From: Pontibacter mangrovi
Lineage (GTDB): Bacteria > Bacteroidota > Bacteroidia > Cytophagales > Hymenobacteraceae
NCBI RefSeq assembly: GCF_006385705.1
Contig: NZ_VFRQ01000014.1
Location: 33,942 to 97,941 of the forward strand
Direction of reading: 5' to 3'
Length of the DNA: 64,000 nt
Notes under the pieces: generated by a model
Databases searched by the model: none
What the model was told of the DNA's origin: nothing
Seen by the model: the letters and a program-made list of their open reading frames with translations, nothing else
Part shown: in pieces, positions 18,198 to 27,447 of the stretch
Layout: every line of letters starts with the position of its first letter
Numbering within the stretch: the first letter of the stretch is position 1
Program-made: the position numbers and the translations under genes

Positions 18198-19205
18198 ATG
18201 CTAGATATGATAGACCTTACTTTATATGACCCGTTCGAGAAAATGCAGTTTACCGATACCAACTGCTTCTTGTGCGGCACTATTATTACCAAAGAGCACC
18301 GTGCCCCTGTGTTTGCCGAGTGGCTGCAGCACAAGTATAACCTGCAGCACAAGGAGCTGCTGATGCTGGATAAAAGCGTCACCACCTTCAGCCAACTGAC
18401 GATCCCCTGCTGCGACCGCTGCCACACACACCACCTGATGCCGCTGGAGCACGAAGTAGCACAGGCCGCCGAAAAAGGCATGGAGGGTTTGCGTGCTTTG
18501 CCGCCGCAGCGCCTGTTCCAGTGGATCGGGAAAATGTACTATGGCACCCTCGTAACCGAGCTTATCAAAGAAACTGACCCGCTGGTGATGCCGCAGTATG
18601 CCGTAAGCGAAGACCCTAAAATGCTGGGCAAGTTCCGATCCTTCTTCCAGGTGCTGCAGTCGCTGCGGGTGCCCATGCAGTTCGCCGATTTTCTACCTTG
18701 CTCCCTTTTCCTGCTGGAGGTAAGCCCAACCGAGGACACACTCCCGTTTGAGTACCAGGATGAGCTGACCACCATGGCCTTTAGTATAAAATTGGGTTCG
18801 GTGGCCATCGTCTGCACGTTGCTGGATAACGGCATCATCAAAAAGGCGCTGGGGAGGCTGTACCAGGTAACAGAAGGCCAACAGCTGCACCCCATCCAAC
18901 TGGCGGAGTTTAAGGCGCGGATATTTTACGCCGCCTACATTTTCAGCGTGGTGCCCGAGTATTTTATCCGCCCTGTGAAGCCTGAAGATGACCACCTGGT
19001 GCTGGACACGCTAATTGACGATGTGACGAACGAGATCTTCAACCCTTGGGAAATGACGGCCTATGCCCACATGCTGGAGGAGATGCTGAAGCCCTGGGAC
19101 ATAAGGGAGCAGCAAATTCTGCAGAACCCGCACCAGCCACTTAGCTTCCTGCTGGACGAGCACAACAAGTATAAACCGATGGAGCATTTTGTAAAGCCGG
19201 CCTAA
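18198..19205 (+). CDS. Conserved-looking protein with HNH-like zinc-binding Cys pairs
   Basis: A 335-residue cytoplasmic protein from ATG 18198; an ATG at 18207 is also possible. The upstream ATG at 18174 is unlikely because a TATCTTTG -7 box overlaps it. Near the N-terminus CFLCG and, about 45 residues later, CCDRCHTHH form a Cys2-Cys2 pattern like the zinc-binding half of HNH/recombination-endonuclease domains. The rest (about 90-335) is mostly helical with no motif that I recognise. A catalytic HNH core is not evident, so nuclease function should not be assumed. It is transcribed alone, ending at a bidirectional terminator. Confidence 0.75.
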   Translation: MLDMIDLTLYDPFEKMQFTDTNCFLCGTIITKEHRAPVFAEWLQHKYNLQHKELLMLDKSVTTFSQLTIPCCDRCHTHHLMPLEHEVAQAAEKGMEGLRALPPQRLFQWIGKMYYGTLVTELIKETDPLVMPQYAVSEDPKMLGKFRSFFQVLQSLRVPMQFADFLPCSLFLLEVSPTEDTLPFEYQDELTTMAFSIKLGSVAIVCTLLDNGIIKKALGRLYQVTEGQQLHPIQLAEFKARIFYAAYIFSVVPEYFIRPVKPEDDHLVLDTLIDDVTNEIFNPWEMTAYAHMLEEMLKPWDIREQQILQNPHQPLSFLLDEHNKYKPMEHFVKPA

Positions 19206-19220
19206 CTCCCCCAAGGTATA

Positions 19221-19267
19221 AAACAGAAGCGGCGGCACCCATAACTTGGATGCCGCCGCTTCTGTTT
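19221..19267. terminator. Bidirectional terminator
   Basis: AAACAGAAGCGGCGGCA (19221-19237) pairs with TGCCGCCGCTTCTGTTT (19251-19267), a perfect 17-bp stem. A-rich and T-rich ends let it serve both convergent neighbours. Confidence 0.88.
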
Positions 19268-19280
19268 TATACTTCTGAGG

Positions 19281-19997
19281 TTATTCAATTACAAAACTCA
19301 CGTCCACGGTAGAGGTTATCACCAGCTCTCCTCCGGCTATGGTAGGTCCGCCGGCGCTGTCATAGGCAGCCGACTCCATCATCGCCATTTTATACATAGG
19401 TCTGGGGCCTCCCCCGTTGCTGCTGCCCTCGTTAATGGCATACACCCGGCCAAGCTTGGCGCCTAACTCTGATGTTAACATAGAGGCTTTATCTTTGGCG
19501 TTGGCCACGGCTTTTTTGCGGGCTTCCGCTTTATACTTCTCTACATCCGATACCTGAAACTGCACCCCGTCTACGCGGTTGGCGCCTGCCTCATACAAGC
19601 CCGACAGCAGCTCGTCGAATTTGTCCATCTTCTTTACCACCACTGTCATGCTCTTCTGAGCCATGTAGAACTCCGGATTCGTGCGGCCATACTCTCCGCC
19701 AGGGTAAACGGGGTTGAGCGTAACATAAGATGTCTGGATATGACGGTCATCCACGCCTTTCTTTTTCAAGTAACTGATAATGGCTGCGGCTTTCTTGTCG
19801 GTTTCCTTTCGTGCCTCATCCAGCGTTTTACCGCGGGTCTCCACGCCAAGGTTCACGACCACCTCGTTTGGCTGCACCCGCACCTCCCCGGTGCCCGACA
19901 CACTCACCAAGGGCGGCAGCGACTGCCCCTGCTGCGCCTGCACGGCAAAGGCAGACAGGAAAAACATACACAGGAGCACTAGATTCATCTTCTTCAT
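19281..19997 (-). CDS. SIMPL-domain (DUF541) periplasmic protein
   Basis: A 238-residue protein beginning MKKMNLVLLCMFFLSAFAVQAQ, a clear signal peptide. The open frame extends 62 codons further upstream without a plausible start context, so the SIMPL-type start is chosen. The mature part has the family pattern VSGTGEVRVQPNEVVVNLGV, then DEARKETDKKAAAIISYLKKKGV and the alanine/lysine-rich KAEARKKAVANAKDKA helix. SIMPL proteins form periplasmic or outer-membrane oligomers of uncertain function, sometimes linked to oxidative stress or outer-membrane integrity. No partner gene is adjacent. Confidence 0.92.
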   Translation of the reverse strand: MKKMNLVLLCMFFLSAFAVQAQQGQSLPPLVSVSGTGEVRVQPNEVVVNLGVETRGKTLDEARKETDKKAAAIISYLKKKGVDDRHIQTSYVTLNPVYPGGEYGRTNPEFYMAQKSMTVVVKKMDKFDELLSGLYEAGANRVDGVQFQVSDVEKYKAEARKKAVANAKDKASMLTSELGAKLGRVYAINEGSSNGGGPRPMYKMAMMESAAYDSAGGPTIAGGELVITSTVDVSFVIE

Positions 19998-20096
19998 AGT
20001 AGTAGGATTAGAAATTTTAAGATTAACGTAAATATAGCGTATTACTATATACAGGCAGCCTAAACAAACCCCGTGCCACAAGTATAAATACATGCA

Positions 20097-20128
20097 AAAG
20101 CCCTTTGCCGGGCATGGCAAAGGGCTTT
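20097..20128 (-). terminator. Hairpin after the N/Q-rich membrane protein gene
   Basis: AAAGCCCTTTGCC (20097-20109) pairs with GGCAAAGGGCTTT (20116-20128). It is a strong 13-bp stem, but the T tract is better on the plus strand, so direction is uncertain. Confidence 0.6.
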
Positions 20129-20151
20129 CTTTATTTTGCAGGAAGCCTGTT

Positions 20152-20487
20152 TTAGGCCTCTTCATAGTCATACTCCTCATCATCAGAAGAACTGTAGCGC
20201 GAGATCAGGATGGCGCCCACCGTAAGCGCGCCGGCAGCCAGAATAAGCTGTGTCGTGGTAAATCGTCGGCTGGCCTTCAGGATGATGTGGCCCATGTCCT
20301 GCATCAGATCCGGCAGTTTGTCGTGCCTCCCCTGAAAAACGTGCATGGCCGACTCTACCGTTTTAGACATATCGTGCGGCTGCAGCATCTGCAGGACATT
20401 CCCTTCCTGGCCCTTCTGGCTTTTGTTTTGTTGGTTATTCTTATTTGTATTATTGTTATTCTGATTTTGCGAGGTATTATTTTCCAT
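20152..20487 (-). CDS. Small Asn/Gln-rich single-pass membrane protein
   Basis: A 111-residue protein of unknown function. The first 28 residues are almost entirely Asn, Gln, Lys, Ser and Thr. Residues about 30-75 are amphipathic (ESAMHVFQGRHDKLPDLMQDMG). A single hydrophobic helix (QLILAAGALTVGAILIS, about 80-96) is followed by an acidic tail (SSSDDEEYDYEEA). The low-complexity head and acidic tail suggest a membrane-anchored protein with disordered ends. It may share a transcript with the 91-residue gene upstream on the same strand, 69 bases away. Confidence 0.7.
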   Translation of the reverse strand: MENNTSQNQNNNNTNKNNQQNKSQKGQEGNVLQMLQPHDMSKTVESAMHVFQGRHDKLPDLMQDMGHIILKASRRFTTTQLILAAGALTVGAILISRYSSSDDEEYDYEEA

Positions 20488-20556
20488 AGTTTTACAAGGT
20501 TTTAATTTTTTGATTACTGAAGTATACGTCCCCGGCCTAAAAAGTGTATAGCCTGC

Positions 20557-20832
20557 TTAGTGAAGCGCTTTACCGCCATGCTGCACTAGCAACTCGTCCA
20601 GGCGCGTCTGCAGGGTGTCTTCGCTTACCATCATACTTGCCGGGAACCCCACTTTTAGGTCTTCCAGCCGCAGCTGCTCTGTGGCCGCGTCGTAGTTATA
20701 GCGCCCTGACACGCCCTTTTCGCTGAAGCTCCCGTTGTTTGCCTGCAGGCTGATACCATAGGTCTGCAACTTAGTTTTTAGCTGCTCAAAGGCTTCAGGT
20801 TTTACTCCTTCGTACTGTAGGTTTTTTGCCAT
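20557..20832 (-). CDS. Small protein of unknown function
   Basis: A 91-residue soluble protein with no signal peptide. The sequence suggests an alpha-plus-beta fold: helix EAFEQLKTKLQTYGI, beta strands ISLQANNGSFSEKGVSGRYNY and TEQLRLEDLKVGF, then helix TLQTRLDELLVQHG. No family is recognised. It is in the same orientation as the N/Q-rich membrane protein downstream and may form a two-gene unit with it. Confidence 0.65.
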   Translation of the reverse strand: MAKNLQYEGVKPEAFEQLKTKLQTYGISLQANNGSFSEKGVSGRYNYDAATEQLRLEDLKVGFPASMMVSEDTLQTRLDELLVQHGGKALH

Positions 20833-20983
20833 ACTTCCTGTTCGTTTGGTAGTGGTAAATGGGTTTATACTAACGCAAGAAGCTTTTATTTGTTAACATT
20901 TGCCAATGCTGGCCTCCGCAAATTTTTTCCCTCTGATTGTCAACGGTATTGCTTTAACCAATCAAAAAGTTTTACCGATGCTA

Positions 20984-21013
20984 TTGCAGTTAAAAAAACA
21001 CCCGCTATATTTG
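20984..21013 (+). promoter_or_regulatory. Bacteroidota-type promoter of tRNA-Glu (copy 2)
   Basis: TTG (20984-20986), a 19-base spacer and TATATTTG (21006-21013) match TTG-N19-TANNTTTG with the same spacing as copy 1. Confidence 0.82.
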
Positions 21014-21032
21014 CACCACAATCAGACAGAAC

Positions 21033-21104
21033 GGCCCGTTCGTCTAGGGGTTAGGACGCCAGATTTTCATTCTGGTAACAGGGGTTCGATTCCCCTACGG
21101 GCTA
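21033..21104 (+). tRNA. tRNA-Glu (anticodon TTC), copy 2
   Basis: This 72-base tRNA is identical to the copy at 3389-3460, including anticodon TTC and no encoded CCA. The downstream terminator sequence is also shared, so the duplicated block is larger than the tRNA. Confidence 0.97.
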
Positions 21105-21105
21105 C

Positions 21106-21144
21106 AAAAGCCGCTTCAGGTAAAACTGGAGTGGCTTTTTTTTT
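21106..21144 (+). terminator. tRNA-Glu terminator (copy 2)
   Basis: AAAAGCCGCT pairs with AGTGGCTTTT (one G-T pair) around the conserved TCAGGTAAAACTGG core, followed by a long T run. It is nearly identical to the terminator after copy 1. Confidence 0.88.
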
Positions 21145-21908
21145 GCGCTTCGGTCGCTGCAGAAACATACCCCCCTCTTCTTCAGCCTAAAACTTGGCCC
21201 TAATAGGGCTATACAACTTTATGTTTAACGCCCTAGCACTTGCAGCAGTTTGCCTTTTATAAAGTGTTATTAAGCAGGGAGGAATCAATGTCCTCTAAGG
21301 CTGCTTCCCCTATGGGAAGTATGATTTTAAAGTCTTTCTAAAGTAGATTAAAAAATTCGAAGGATAAAGGAAGCTGTTACTTCCAGCTCGCATACTTGTT
21401 TTCTGGCTAAGGTTAAAATCAGGAGTGGCTAATGCTCTCAAAACAGTACAAAGAGAAAAACAAATTCATTTAGACTACGAAAGTCTTAACATACATCGTC
21501 ACCTTGTTATAAGTTACTCTTAACTGGGAATAAACAACTGTTCACCCACTATGACTAGCCATTCACCCACAATATTGCACCTCTATCTAAGAAAACCACA
21601 AAGCTACCTACCTTAAATTAATCTAACTTCGTAAGGAGGTATTGTAATATTAAAGTACAATAATTTACTGTATACAGAATTCCAGTAGTACAACTCCAAA
21701 TTCTATGATCAACATAAACTTAATATAAGCCTATGCAAAAATTTACTTAACCCACACTGGCATGATGCACACGTTTCTCCCCAGATTCAAAAGCATCAGC
21801 TAAAATCAATATTTTCAAAAGTTTATTATCTGAAAGCGATGAAGCCATAGATTCATCTGCATGGCCACGCTTTGTCTTGATTAATTTAAATTTATTATAT
21901 AACATGCT
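21145..21908. other. AT-rich intergenic stretch, no convincing gene
   Basis: About 760 bases before the T9SS protein gene, visibly richer in A+T than the genes around it. A small palindrome, GCCCTAATAGGGC, occurs near 21197-21209 with a further GCCCTA at 21230. A 69-codon minus-strand frame (21747-21956) overlaps the next gene and lacks supporting features. I see no RNA gene or consensus promoter. Confidence 0.4.
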
Positions 21909-24167
21909 ATGAAAAAACATTACGCTTACACAAATGATGTAAATCAAAATTATCATACCTCCTCCCGGCTGTGGTATCTTTTTGCCTTTAGCCTTTTGTG
22001 CTTTCTTCTAAATCCTGTGCTAAGCATTCATGCTAGTGCCCAAACAGGTACCGGTGAACTAGCAGAAGACGAGGCGATTATCTGGCTGACTACGCCAGGG
22101 TCAGGGTCTATTTTGGATTGTTATACCAACGAAATAACAATCGTATCTACTGTTCATAAAGGCGGTGTAAACCTTGATGAGGGAGCGACCTACCAATGGA
22201 CTGGGCCGGATGGCTTTAGCTCCGATAAAAAAGATATAGTTGTTACAAAGCCAGGCATCTATAAATTAATTGCAAAAACCACCAATGGCTTAACTGGCCA
22301 AAACTCTATCGAGATACTAGGGTACAATTACCCTAAGAGGTTTGCCGGACCCGATTTAAATGTTCATCCTTCTACTAAAACAGTTAAACTACAGGGTTAC
22401 TCACATGGCTTTTACGATATCTCCTGGGAGGCTAGCAACGGGGGCAACATTGTTTCAGGAGGGAACACCCTCAACCCGATAGTAGACGCACCCGGCACAT
22501 ATACTATCACCTTAACCGGAAGGCGAAATGGGTGTACCATGCAAGACACCATGGTAGTCACCGAAGCGGAAGATGTTTTTATAGCACGGATAACCAATGG
22601 AATACCCGAAATTGATTGTGATGGAGAACCCATTTTGCTAGATTCATACGTGACACTAAATGGCAATGAGGTGAAGGAGGGTATCACGTACAGATGGACT
22701 GGCCCAAATGATTACACGTCGGATGCACCAAATGCTGAAGTTAATGAGCCGGGCATGTATACGCTTGAGGTTAAGCATAATGCTACAGGATTAACTTCAT
22801 CCGCGACAAAAGGTGTAACGCAAATGCGCTTTCCGGAAGGTAGTGCAGGCCCCGATAAAACACTCACGTGCGCTAATCCTACCGTAACGCTGGAAGGATC
22901 CATCACAAATGATTTCGGCGAACCTATATGGCTTGCCAGTGATGGTGGCCATTTCGTTTCTGGTTATAGAACACTAAATCCGGTCGTTGACGCAACTGGC
23001 ACTTATACTTTAAGGCTCCAGCACCCAAAAGGATGCCCAGTGGAATACACTGTAAAAGTAACCCGCGAGGAGGGGCCGTCTATTAGCGCTACCGGCGGCA
23101 AACTGGATTGCCTAAGCGGTTCCATACAGCTTACAGGCTCATCTGATACTGAAGGAGTAAGCTACTCCTGGACCGGTCCGGACGGCTATACATCCAGCGA
23201 GCAAAATCCTATAGTTAAGATGGCCGGCGATTATACGTTTACTGTGACAGACCCGCAGAGCGGCTGCAGCGCCTCCACCATGGTTGCCGTGACACCAGCC
23301 TCTTCGGAGCTTACAGCTAAAGAATACCTTATCGACTTCAACAGCGCGAAAAAAGGCCTGATCTCAAGTATAGAGACTGAGGCGGGCACGGTAAGTATAA
23401 TGGGCAGAAAGCGCAACCCGGGGAGCACAGAGACCTTTGCGCCAGAGAACCACGCAGCCATATTCGACTCTCAGGCACCTACCGGAGATGACGCTGACCT
23501 CTACACAACGGACTGGGGCCAGGTGCTGATAATCAACACAAACCTATCCGATGTGCCGGACGATAACCAGTGGGGCGGAGAATTGATCCTGGATTTCTCA
23601 GCTATTGGCCCAGTAACCTTGGAATCTATAGGCGTGCTAGACATGGACCTTTACGAGGACATGTCGTGGGTATACTTGTATGACGAGGCAGGAAACGAGC
23701 TACATAAAGTACACCTGAAAACATTGGGTAACAATAGCAGGCAGACAGTTGACCTGGGCAATACAAGAGGCGTCACAAAAATGAAGGTGGTACTGGATGG
23801 CAGGGACGGCTCAGGCTACTTTGCCGGCTCCAGTGCAATAGATGACGTCAAGTTTAGGGTGGAGAAAGAGGTAGCCATCCCATGCCAAAATGCGCAGCAG
23901 CAAGAGGCGCTCCAGGCGCTAGCTTATCCTACTACCTTCAGCGACAAAGCAACAATTCAGTTCACGCTGCAGGACGCCGGAGAGTATACGGTCAATCTAT
24001 ATGATACCCAGGGCATCCTTGTAAAGCAGCTTAGCACAGGCACGGCTATGGCCAATGAGCAGGTGACCATTGAGGTTGCTGCAGGTAACATGAAGGAAGG
24101 TATGTACCTTGCCCGCATCGTTAGCCCTGCCGGCAGCAAAACCCTCAAACTGATACTAAAGCGTTAG
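21909..24167 (+). CDS. Secreted Ig-like repeat protein with T9SS sorting domain
   Basis: A 752-residue secreted protein. The N-terminal signal sequence is long (hydrophobic core WYLFAFSLLCFLLNPVL, then SIHASAQ). Residues about 55-470 hold repeated Ig/PKD-like units with recurring cores such as YQWTGPDGFSS, YRWTGPNDYTS and YSWTGPDGYTS, each with conserved Cys positions. A mid-section (about 475-645) resembles a carbohydrate-binding or lectin-like sandwich (SSAIDDVKFRVE). The last 80 residues (ALAYPTTFSDKATIQFTL to LKLILKR) form a type A sorting domain of the type IX secretion system. It is likely an adhesin or cell-surface protein. The early part is more AT-rich than its surroundings. Confidence 0.88.
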   Translation: MKKHYAYTNDVNQNYHTSSRLWYLFAFSLLCFLLNPVLSIHASAQTGTGELAEDEAIIWLTTPGSGSILDCYTNEITIVSTVHKGGVNLDEGATYQWTGPDGFSSDKKDIVVTKPGIYKLIAKTTNGLTGQNSIEILGYNYPKRFAGPDLNVHPSTKTVKLQGYSHGFYDISWEASNGGNIVSGGNTLNPIVDAPGTYTITLTGRRNGCTMQDTMVVTEAEDVFIARITNGIPEIDCDGEPILLDSYVTLNGNEVKEGITYRWTGPNDYTSDAPNAEVNEPGMYTLEVKHNATGLTSSATKGVTQMRFPEGSAGPDKTLTCANPTVTLEGSITNDFGEPIWLASDGGHFVSGYRTLNPVVDATGTYTLRLQHPKGCPVEYTVKVTREEGPSISATGGKLDCLSGSIQLTGSSDTEGVSYSWTGPDGYTSSEQNPIVKMAGDYTFTVTDPQSGCSASTMVAVTPASSELTAKEYLIDFNSAKKGLISSIETEAGTVSIMGRKRNPGSTETFAPENHAAIFDSQAPTGDDADLYTTDWGQVLIINTNLSDVPDDNQWGGELILDFSAIGPVTLESIGVLDMDLYEDMSWVYLYDEAGNELHKVHLKTLGNNSRQTVDLGNTRGVTKMKVVLDGRDGSGYFAGSSAIDDVKFRVEKEVAIPCQNAQQQEALQALAYPTTFSDKATIQFTLQDAGEYTVNLYDTQGILVKQLSTGTAMANEQVTIEVAAGNMKEGMYLARIVSPAGSKTLKLILKR

Positions 24168-24229
24168 CCAAAGCTACTGCCACGGGCGTTATTCACCGTG
24201 CGCGAACTGATTTATTCCAGTTTAATTTA

Positions 24230-24274
24230 AAAACCGAAAGCCTGCAAAGCGAACTTTTGCAGGCTTTCGGTTTT
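24230..24274 (+). terminator. Intrinsic terminator of the T9SS protein gene
   Basis: A perfect 19-bp stem, AAAACCGAAAGCCTGCAAA (24230-24248) with TTTGCAGGCTTTCGGTTTT (24256-24274), and a seven-base loop, 63 bases after the stop codon. Confidence 0.92.
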
Positions 24275-24391
24275 AATATTGGTTCGGTGCAGAGGTAGGT
24301 AATGCTCTGCTACAGATAAGGCGAAATAGTGAATAATACCATTATTAAATGAAGAGTGCGCACTGGTTTATTATTAAATTTACCTCTAGCC

Positions 24392-24426
24392 TAAACCCAC
24401 CCCTACCCCCTCCAAGGAGGGGAATT
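24392..24426. repeat. G/C-skewed interspersed repeat, single copy
   Basis: The segment TAAACCCACCCCTACCCCC followed by TCCAAGGAGGGGAATT matches, in reverse orientation, the units at 57234-57366. It has an internal CCTCC/GGAGG palindrome. The remaining bases from 24275 to 24665 hold no gene that I can see. Confidence 0.6.
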
Positions 24427-24665
24427 TGCCTGCAGATTTAAAAATTTTAAAGCGCATGGATCAACTGATATTGGCATAAGTAACTACCTCACGAAGCTGC
24501 AGGACAATATCAAAAAAATTTACCCTACACTCTGTAGTTAATTCACCCAAAACAGCATACAGCATACGTTACGCGCAACAGATGGATGCCCGCTTGTTAC
24601 ACTGACAGTATGCAGTCATTCCTTCGTTTCATTCCTGCAGTGGTGAAAACGAGACGGCACCTACC

Positions 24666-25067
24666 TCACGACGGAAAGTGCTGCTCCAGCAGACTGGTTA
24701 TTTTCTGCGTTGTCAGGGGTTTGTTTAGAAAGCCGGCAACTGGCAAGTCGGCAAAGCATTGGAGGTCGCGTGGATGGTTGGACGTTGTCAGGATAACGAC
24801 CTTTATAGATTCCTTTTGCTCCAGCTCAAGTTCCTGAAAAGCTGTCATAAACTCCACCCCTCCCATTACCGGCATGTTGATGTCCAGCAGGATAAGATCT
24901 GGGATGGCGTCGGATTGGGATTGCTGCTCCAAAAGCTGAAGGGCGATTTTGCCGTTGTTGGCGATTTGCACTTTCTCAACGGCATCTATCTTCTCCAACA
25001 GCTTTCTGTTTACAAAGTTGGTAACCGCGTCGTCGTCTATCAACAGGATACTGGCGTTTTTTCTCAA
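24666..25067 (-). CDS. Single-domain response regulator
   Basis: A 133-residue stand-alone receiver domain (CheY-like). The acidic pocket is DDD at 11-13, the phospho-acceptor is Asp62 in LLDINMP, the conserved Thr is in VVILTTSNHP, and the Lys is in FLNKPLT. There is no output domain. It starts 16 bases downstream of the PAS kinase, so the pair is an operon and the receiver is probably phosphorylated by that kinase. Similar receivers in Bacteroidota relay to other proteins or act as phosphate sinks. Confidence 0.93.
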   Translation of the reverse strand: MRKNASILLIDDDAVTNFVNRKLLEKIDAVEKVQIANNGKIALQLLEQQSQSDAIPDLILLDINMPVMGGVEFMTAFQELELEQKESIKVVILTTSNHPRDLQCFADLPVAGFLNKPLTTQKITSLLEQHFPS

Positions 25068-25083
25068 TGTAAGTGCTTTTAAT

Positions 25084-27387
25084 TTACTCTGATGCTTTGT
25101 CGTTCTTTCTTATAAAGACCATGAATTCGCTCCCACGCCCCTCTTTACTAGACAAGGTGATGTAGCCTCCGGCCCCCTCCACTATTTTTTTCACCATGTA
25201 CAGCCCGATACCTGTCCCCTCCACATGATCATGAAACCGCTTGAACATGGTGAACAACTGTTCCTGGTTTTTAGGAGACAACCCTAATCCATTGTCCTTA
25301 ACAGTTAAAACGTGATAGTCTGGCTGCTCTTGGCAGCTAATACTGATAACCGGAGCCCGTTCCTCGGAAGCATACTTCAGCGCATTAGAGACAAGGTTCA
25401 GCACCACACTCCGCAGGTTTTTCTCTGAAAAATAAATTGATGTACAATCGTCAACCTCTATCTCAATCCTGGCGGCCGATGCTTTCAGGTGAGGCTCCAG
25501 GTCTAACAGGATCTCGCCGATCAGCTCGCGCAGGTTCACTCGGTTAGCCGGGCCGGCATTTTCCTGCTGCAGCTTCACCAGATCAGTAAGGCTAGTGATG
25601 GTGCGCTTGAATCGCTCCACGGAGCGCTCCATCATACCGATAATATGCCTGACGTCAGCTTCCTGAAACTCCCCTTCCGCTAGTTCCTCAGACAAAAGCC
25701 CGATAAGTCCTTCAATATTGGAGATGGGTGCTTTTAAATCATGTGATGCTGTGTAGATAAAGTTATCCAGGTCATTGTTGATTCGAACCAGTTCCGTGTT
25801 CTTGGCCTCCAGGGAAGCCTCTGCCTTCTTCTGGTTATCAATATTGGTATTGGTTCCGACCCAGCGACGGACGTTGCCCTTTTCGTCCTTTACCGCGTAA
25901 GCCCGGGTCAGAAACCATCGGTATTCCCCGTCTGCCCCTCTTAGCGGGAAAGTCAGCTCCCAGGTCTCCCCTGCCTGCCAGGCGCGCTGCACAAAGGCCA
26001 CCACACGCTCCACGTGATCCGGATGATGCACTTTCTCCCAGCCCCACCCAAGCATCTCATCCTCCGTGGCACCGGTATACTTAAACCAGCGCTCGTTGTA
26101 CCAGTAAATATTACCCTCAGGATTAGCCATCCAGGCTAGGTTTTCTATGTTATTGGCAAAGATCCGAAACTGCTCCTCGCTTTCCCGAAGGGCGGCCTCG
26201 GATTCTTTGCGCCTGGTAATGTCGCGTGTAACGGCCAGGTGCGATCCGCCGCCTTGCCCTGGAAGCGGTACAGCGTGGGTTTCCATCCTGCGGCGCGTGC
26301 CTTTTAGCCCGATGATATCAAACTCCCAGCTCAGGCTGTTTCCTGCGCAGACGGAAAGGTGATGCTTTTTCCAGGCTGTGCGGTACTCCGGGGCTATCAC
26401 GTCTAACACGCTAGCTTTACCAAGCAACTCTTCATCGCCCTCTATCATAGTTAGGCCGCACGGGTTCATGTACTCCAGCCTGCCACCCGGCGACACGATT
26501 TTGATGCACTCCGGTGTCGCCTCGATAATGGCCTGCAGCCGGGCCTCGCTCTCCTCCACACGCTTTTTCGCCAGAACCTGTGCGGTTACGTCTTGGGCGA
26601 TGCTGAACACCCCGCACGGCTCACTGTCATCAGTTTCCTTGTAGTAGGGCTGGCAAACAATGTTATAGTAGTAAACCGACTCATTCCCTTCAACCGTCAG
26701 CTTCGTGGGATGCTCCAACACGGAAAGAGTCTGACCGGTTTTGCGTACCTGGTCCAGCATATCGGCGAACCCCTGGTCCTTGGCCTCCGGTATCGCCTCA
26801 AAAAGAGGCTGCCCGATAATGTCCTTTGACTTACTGTAGAACCGGAGCATGTCATCGTTAATCAGCTCGATAAGATTCTCGGGGCCGGTCATGATGCACA
26901 CTGCCAAAGGGGCCTGCAAAAAAAGGCTGTATTTCTCCTCTATCGCCCTAAGATCGGTCTCCCTTTTATCTGCCAAGATTTTCTCGGTGATATCGTCCGT
27001 GGTGTGCAGAATGTAGTGCAACTCGCCGCGACCGTCTGCCACAGGCCTGCTATTTGCAGACCAGTAGCGCACCTCAAACCCTCCGGCTGGTGTCGGCACG
27101 TCGTAACGCACCGTGGGCATCTGGTCCGGCACCTTGTTCTCCACAACGTTCTGCAGGGATGTTCTTAGGCTGGCGGGGCCGGTGGCCGTGATGGCCTTTG
27201 GGTTCTCAGGATACACCTCAAACACGCCTCTGCCCATCACATCCGCTCTTTGCTTTCCGGTACTCTGCAGGAGTTCGTCACTGATGGCTAGAATCGTGTA
27301 CAGGGGTGGATTCGGCTTTAAAACTAGAAAACTCCCCGGTATGGTATTAAAAAGCAGTTCAAAGTTCAATGGTAGTTCCTCGTTCAT
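25084..27387 (-). CDS. Multi-PAS sensor histidine kinase
   Basis: A 767-residue soluble kinase from MNEELPLNFELL; a longer frame to 27447 adds 20 residues with no family support. Four PAS domains can be placed: about 10-125, 130-270 (FLQAPLAVCIMTGPENLIEL), 275-400 (IIEATPECIKIVSPGG) and 405-525 (the WYNERWFKYTG type, followed by a PAC motif). HisKA follows with His549 in TASHDLKAPISN, then HATPase (NLVSNALKY, DNGLGLSP, GTGIGLYMVKK). It is paralogous to the kinase at 11940-14054 and forms an operon with the single-domain regulator that follows. Confidence 0.93.
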   Translation of the reverse strand: MNEELPLNFELLFNTIPGSFLVLKPNPPLYTILAISDELLQSTGKQRADVMGRGVFEVYPENPKAITATGPASLRTSLQNVVENKVPDQMPTVRYDVPTPAGGFEVRYWSANSRPVADGRGELHYILHTTDDITEKILADKRETDLRAIEEKYSLFLQAPLAVCIMTGPENLIELINDDMLRFYSKSKDIIGQPLFEAIPEAKDQGFADMLDQVRKTGQTLSVLEHPTKLTVEGNESVYYYNIVCQPYYKETDDSEPCGVFSIAQDVTAQVLAKKRVEESEARLQAIIEATPECIKIVSPGGRLEYMNPCGLTMIEGDEELLGKASVLDVIAPEYRTAWKKHHLSVCAGNSLSWEFDIIGLKGTRRRMETHAVPLPGQGGGSHLAVTRDITRRKESEAALRESEEQFRIFANNIENLAWMANPEGNIYWYNERWFKYTGATEDEMLGWGWEKVHHPDHVERVVAFVQRAWQAGETWELTFPLRGADGEYRWFLTRAYAVKDEKGNVRRWVGTNTNIDNQKKAEASLEAKNTELVRINNDLDNFIYTASHDLKAPISNIEGLIGLLSEELAEGEFQEADVRHIIGMMERSVERFKRTITSLTDLVKLQQENAGPANRVNLRELIGEILLDLEPHLKASAARIEIEVDDCTSIYFSEKNLRSVVLNLVSNALKYASEERAPVISISCQEQPDYHVLTVKDNGLGLSPKNQEQLFTMFKRFHDHVEGTGIGLYMVKKIVEGAGGYITLSSKEGRGSEFMVFIRKNDKASE

Positions 27388-27447
27388 GGTGTAAGGCCTT
27401 AGGGGTAACCAGAGGTAACGGACTTCTCTGGTTGGGTAAATATACAA

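Noticed and set aside
21747..21956. 69-codon minus-strand open frame
   Set aside because: It overlaps the signal-peptide start of the T9SS protein and has no start-site support or family match.
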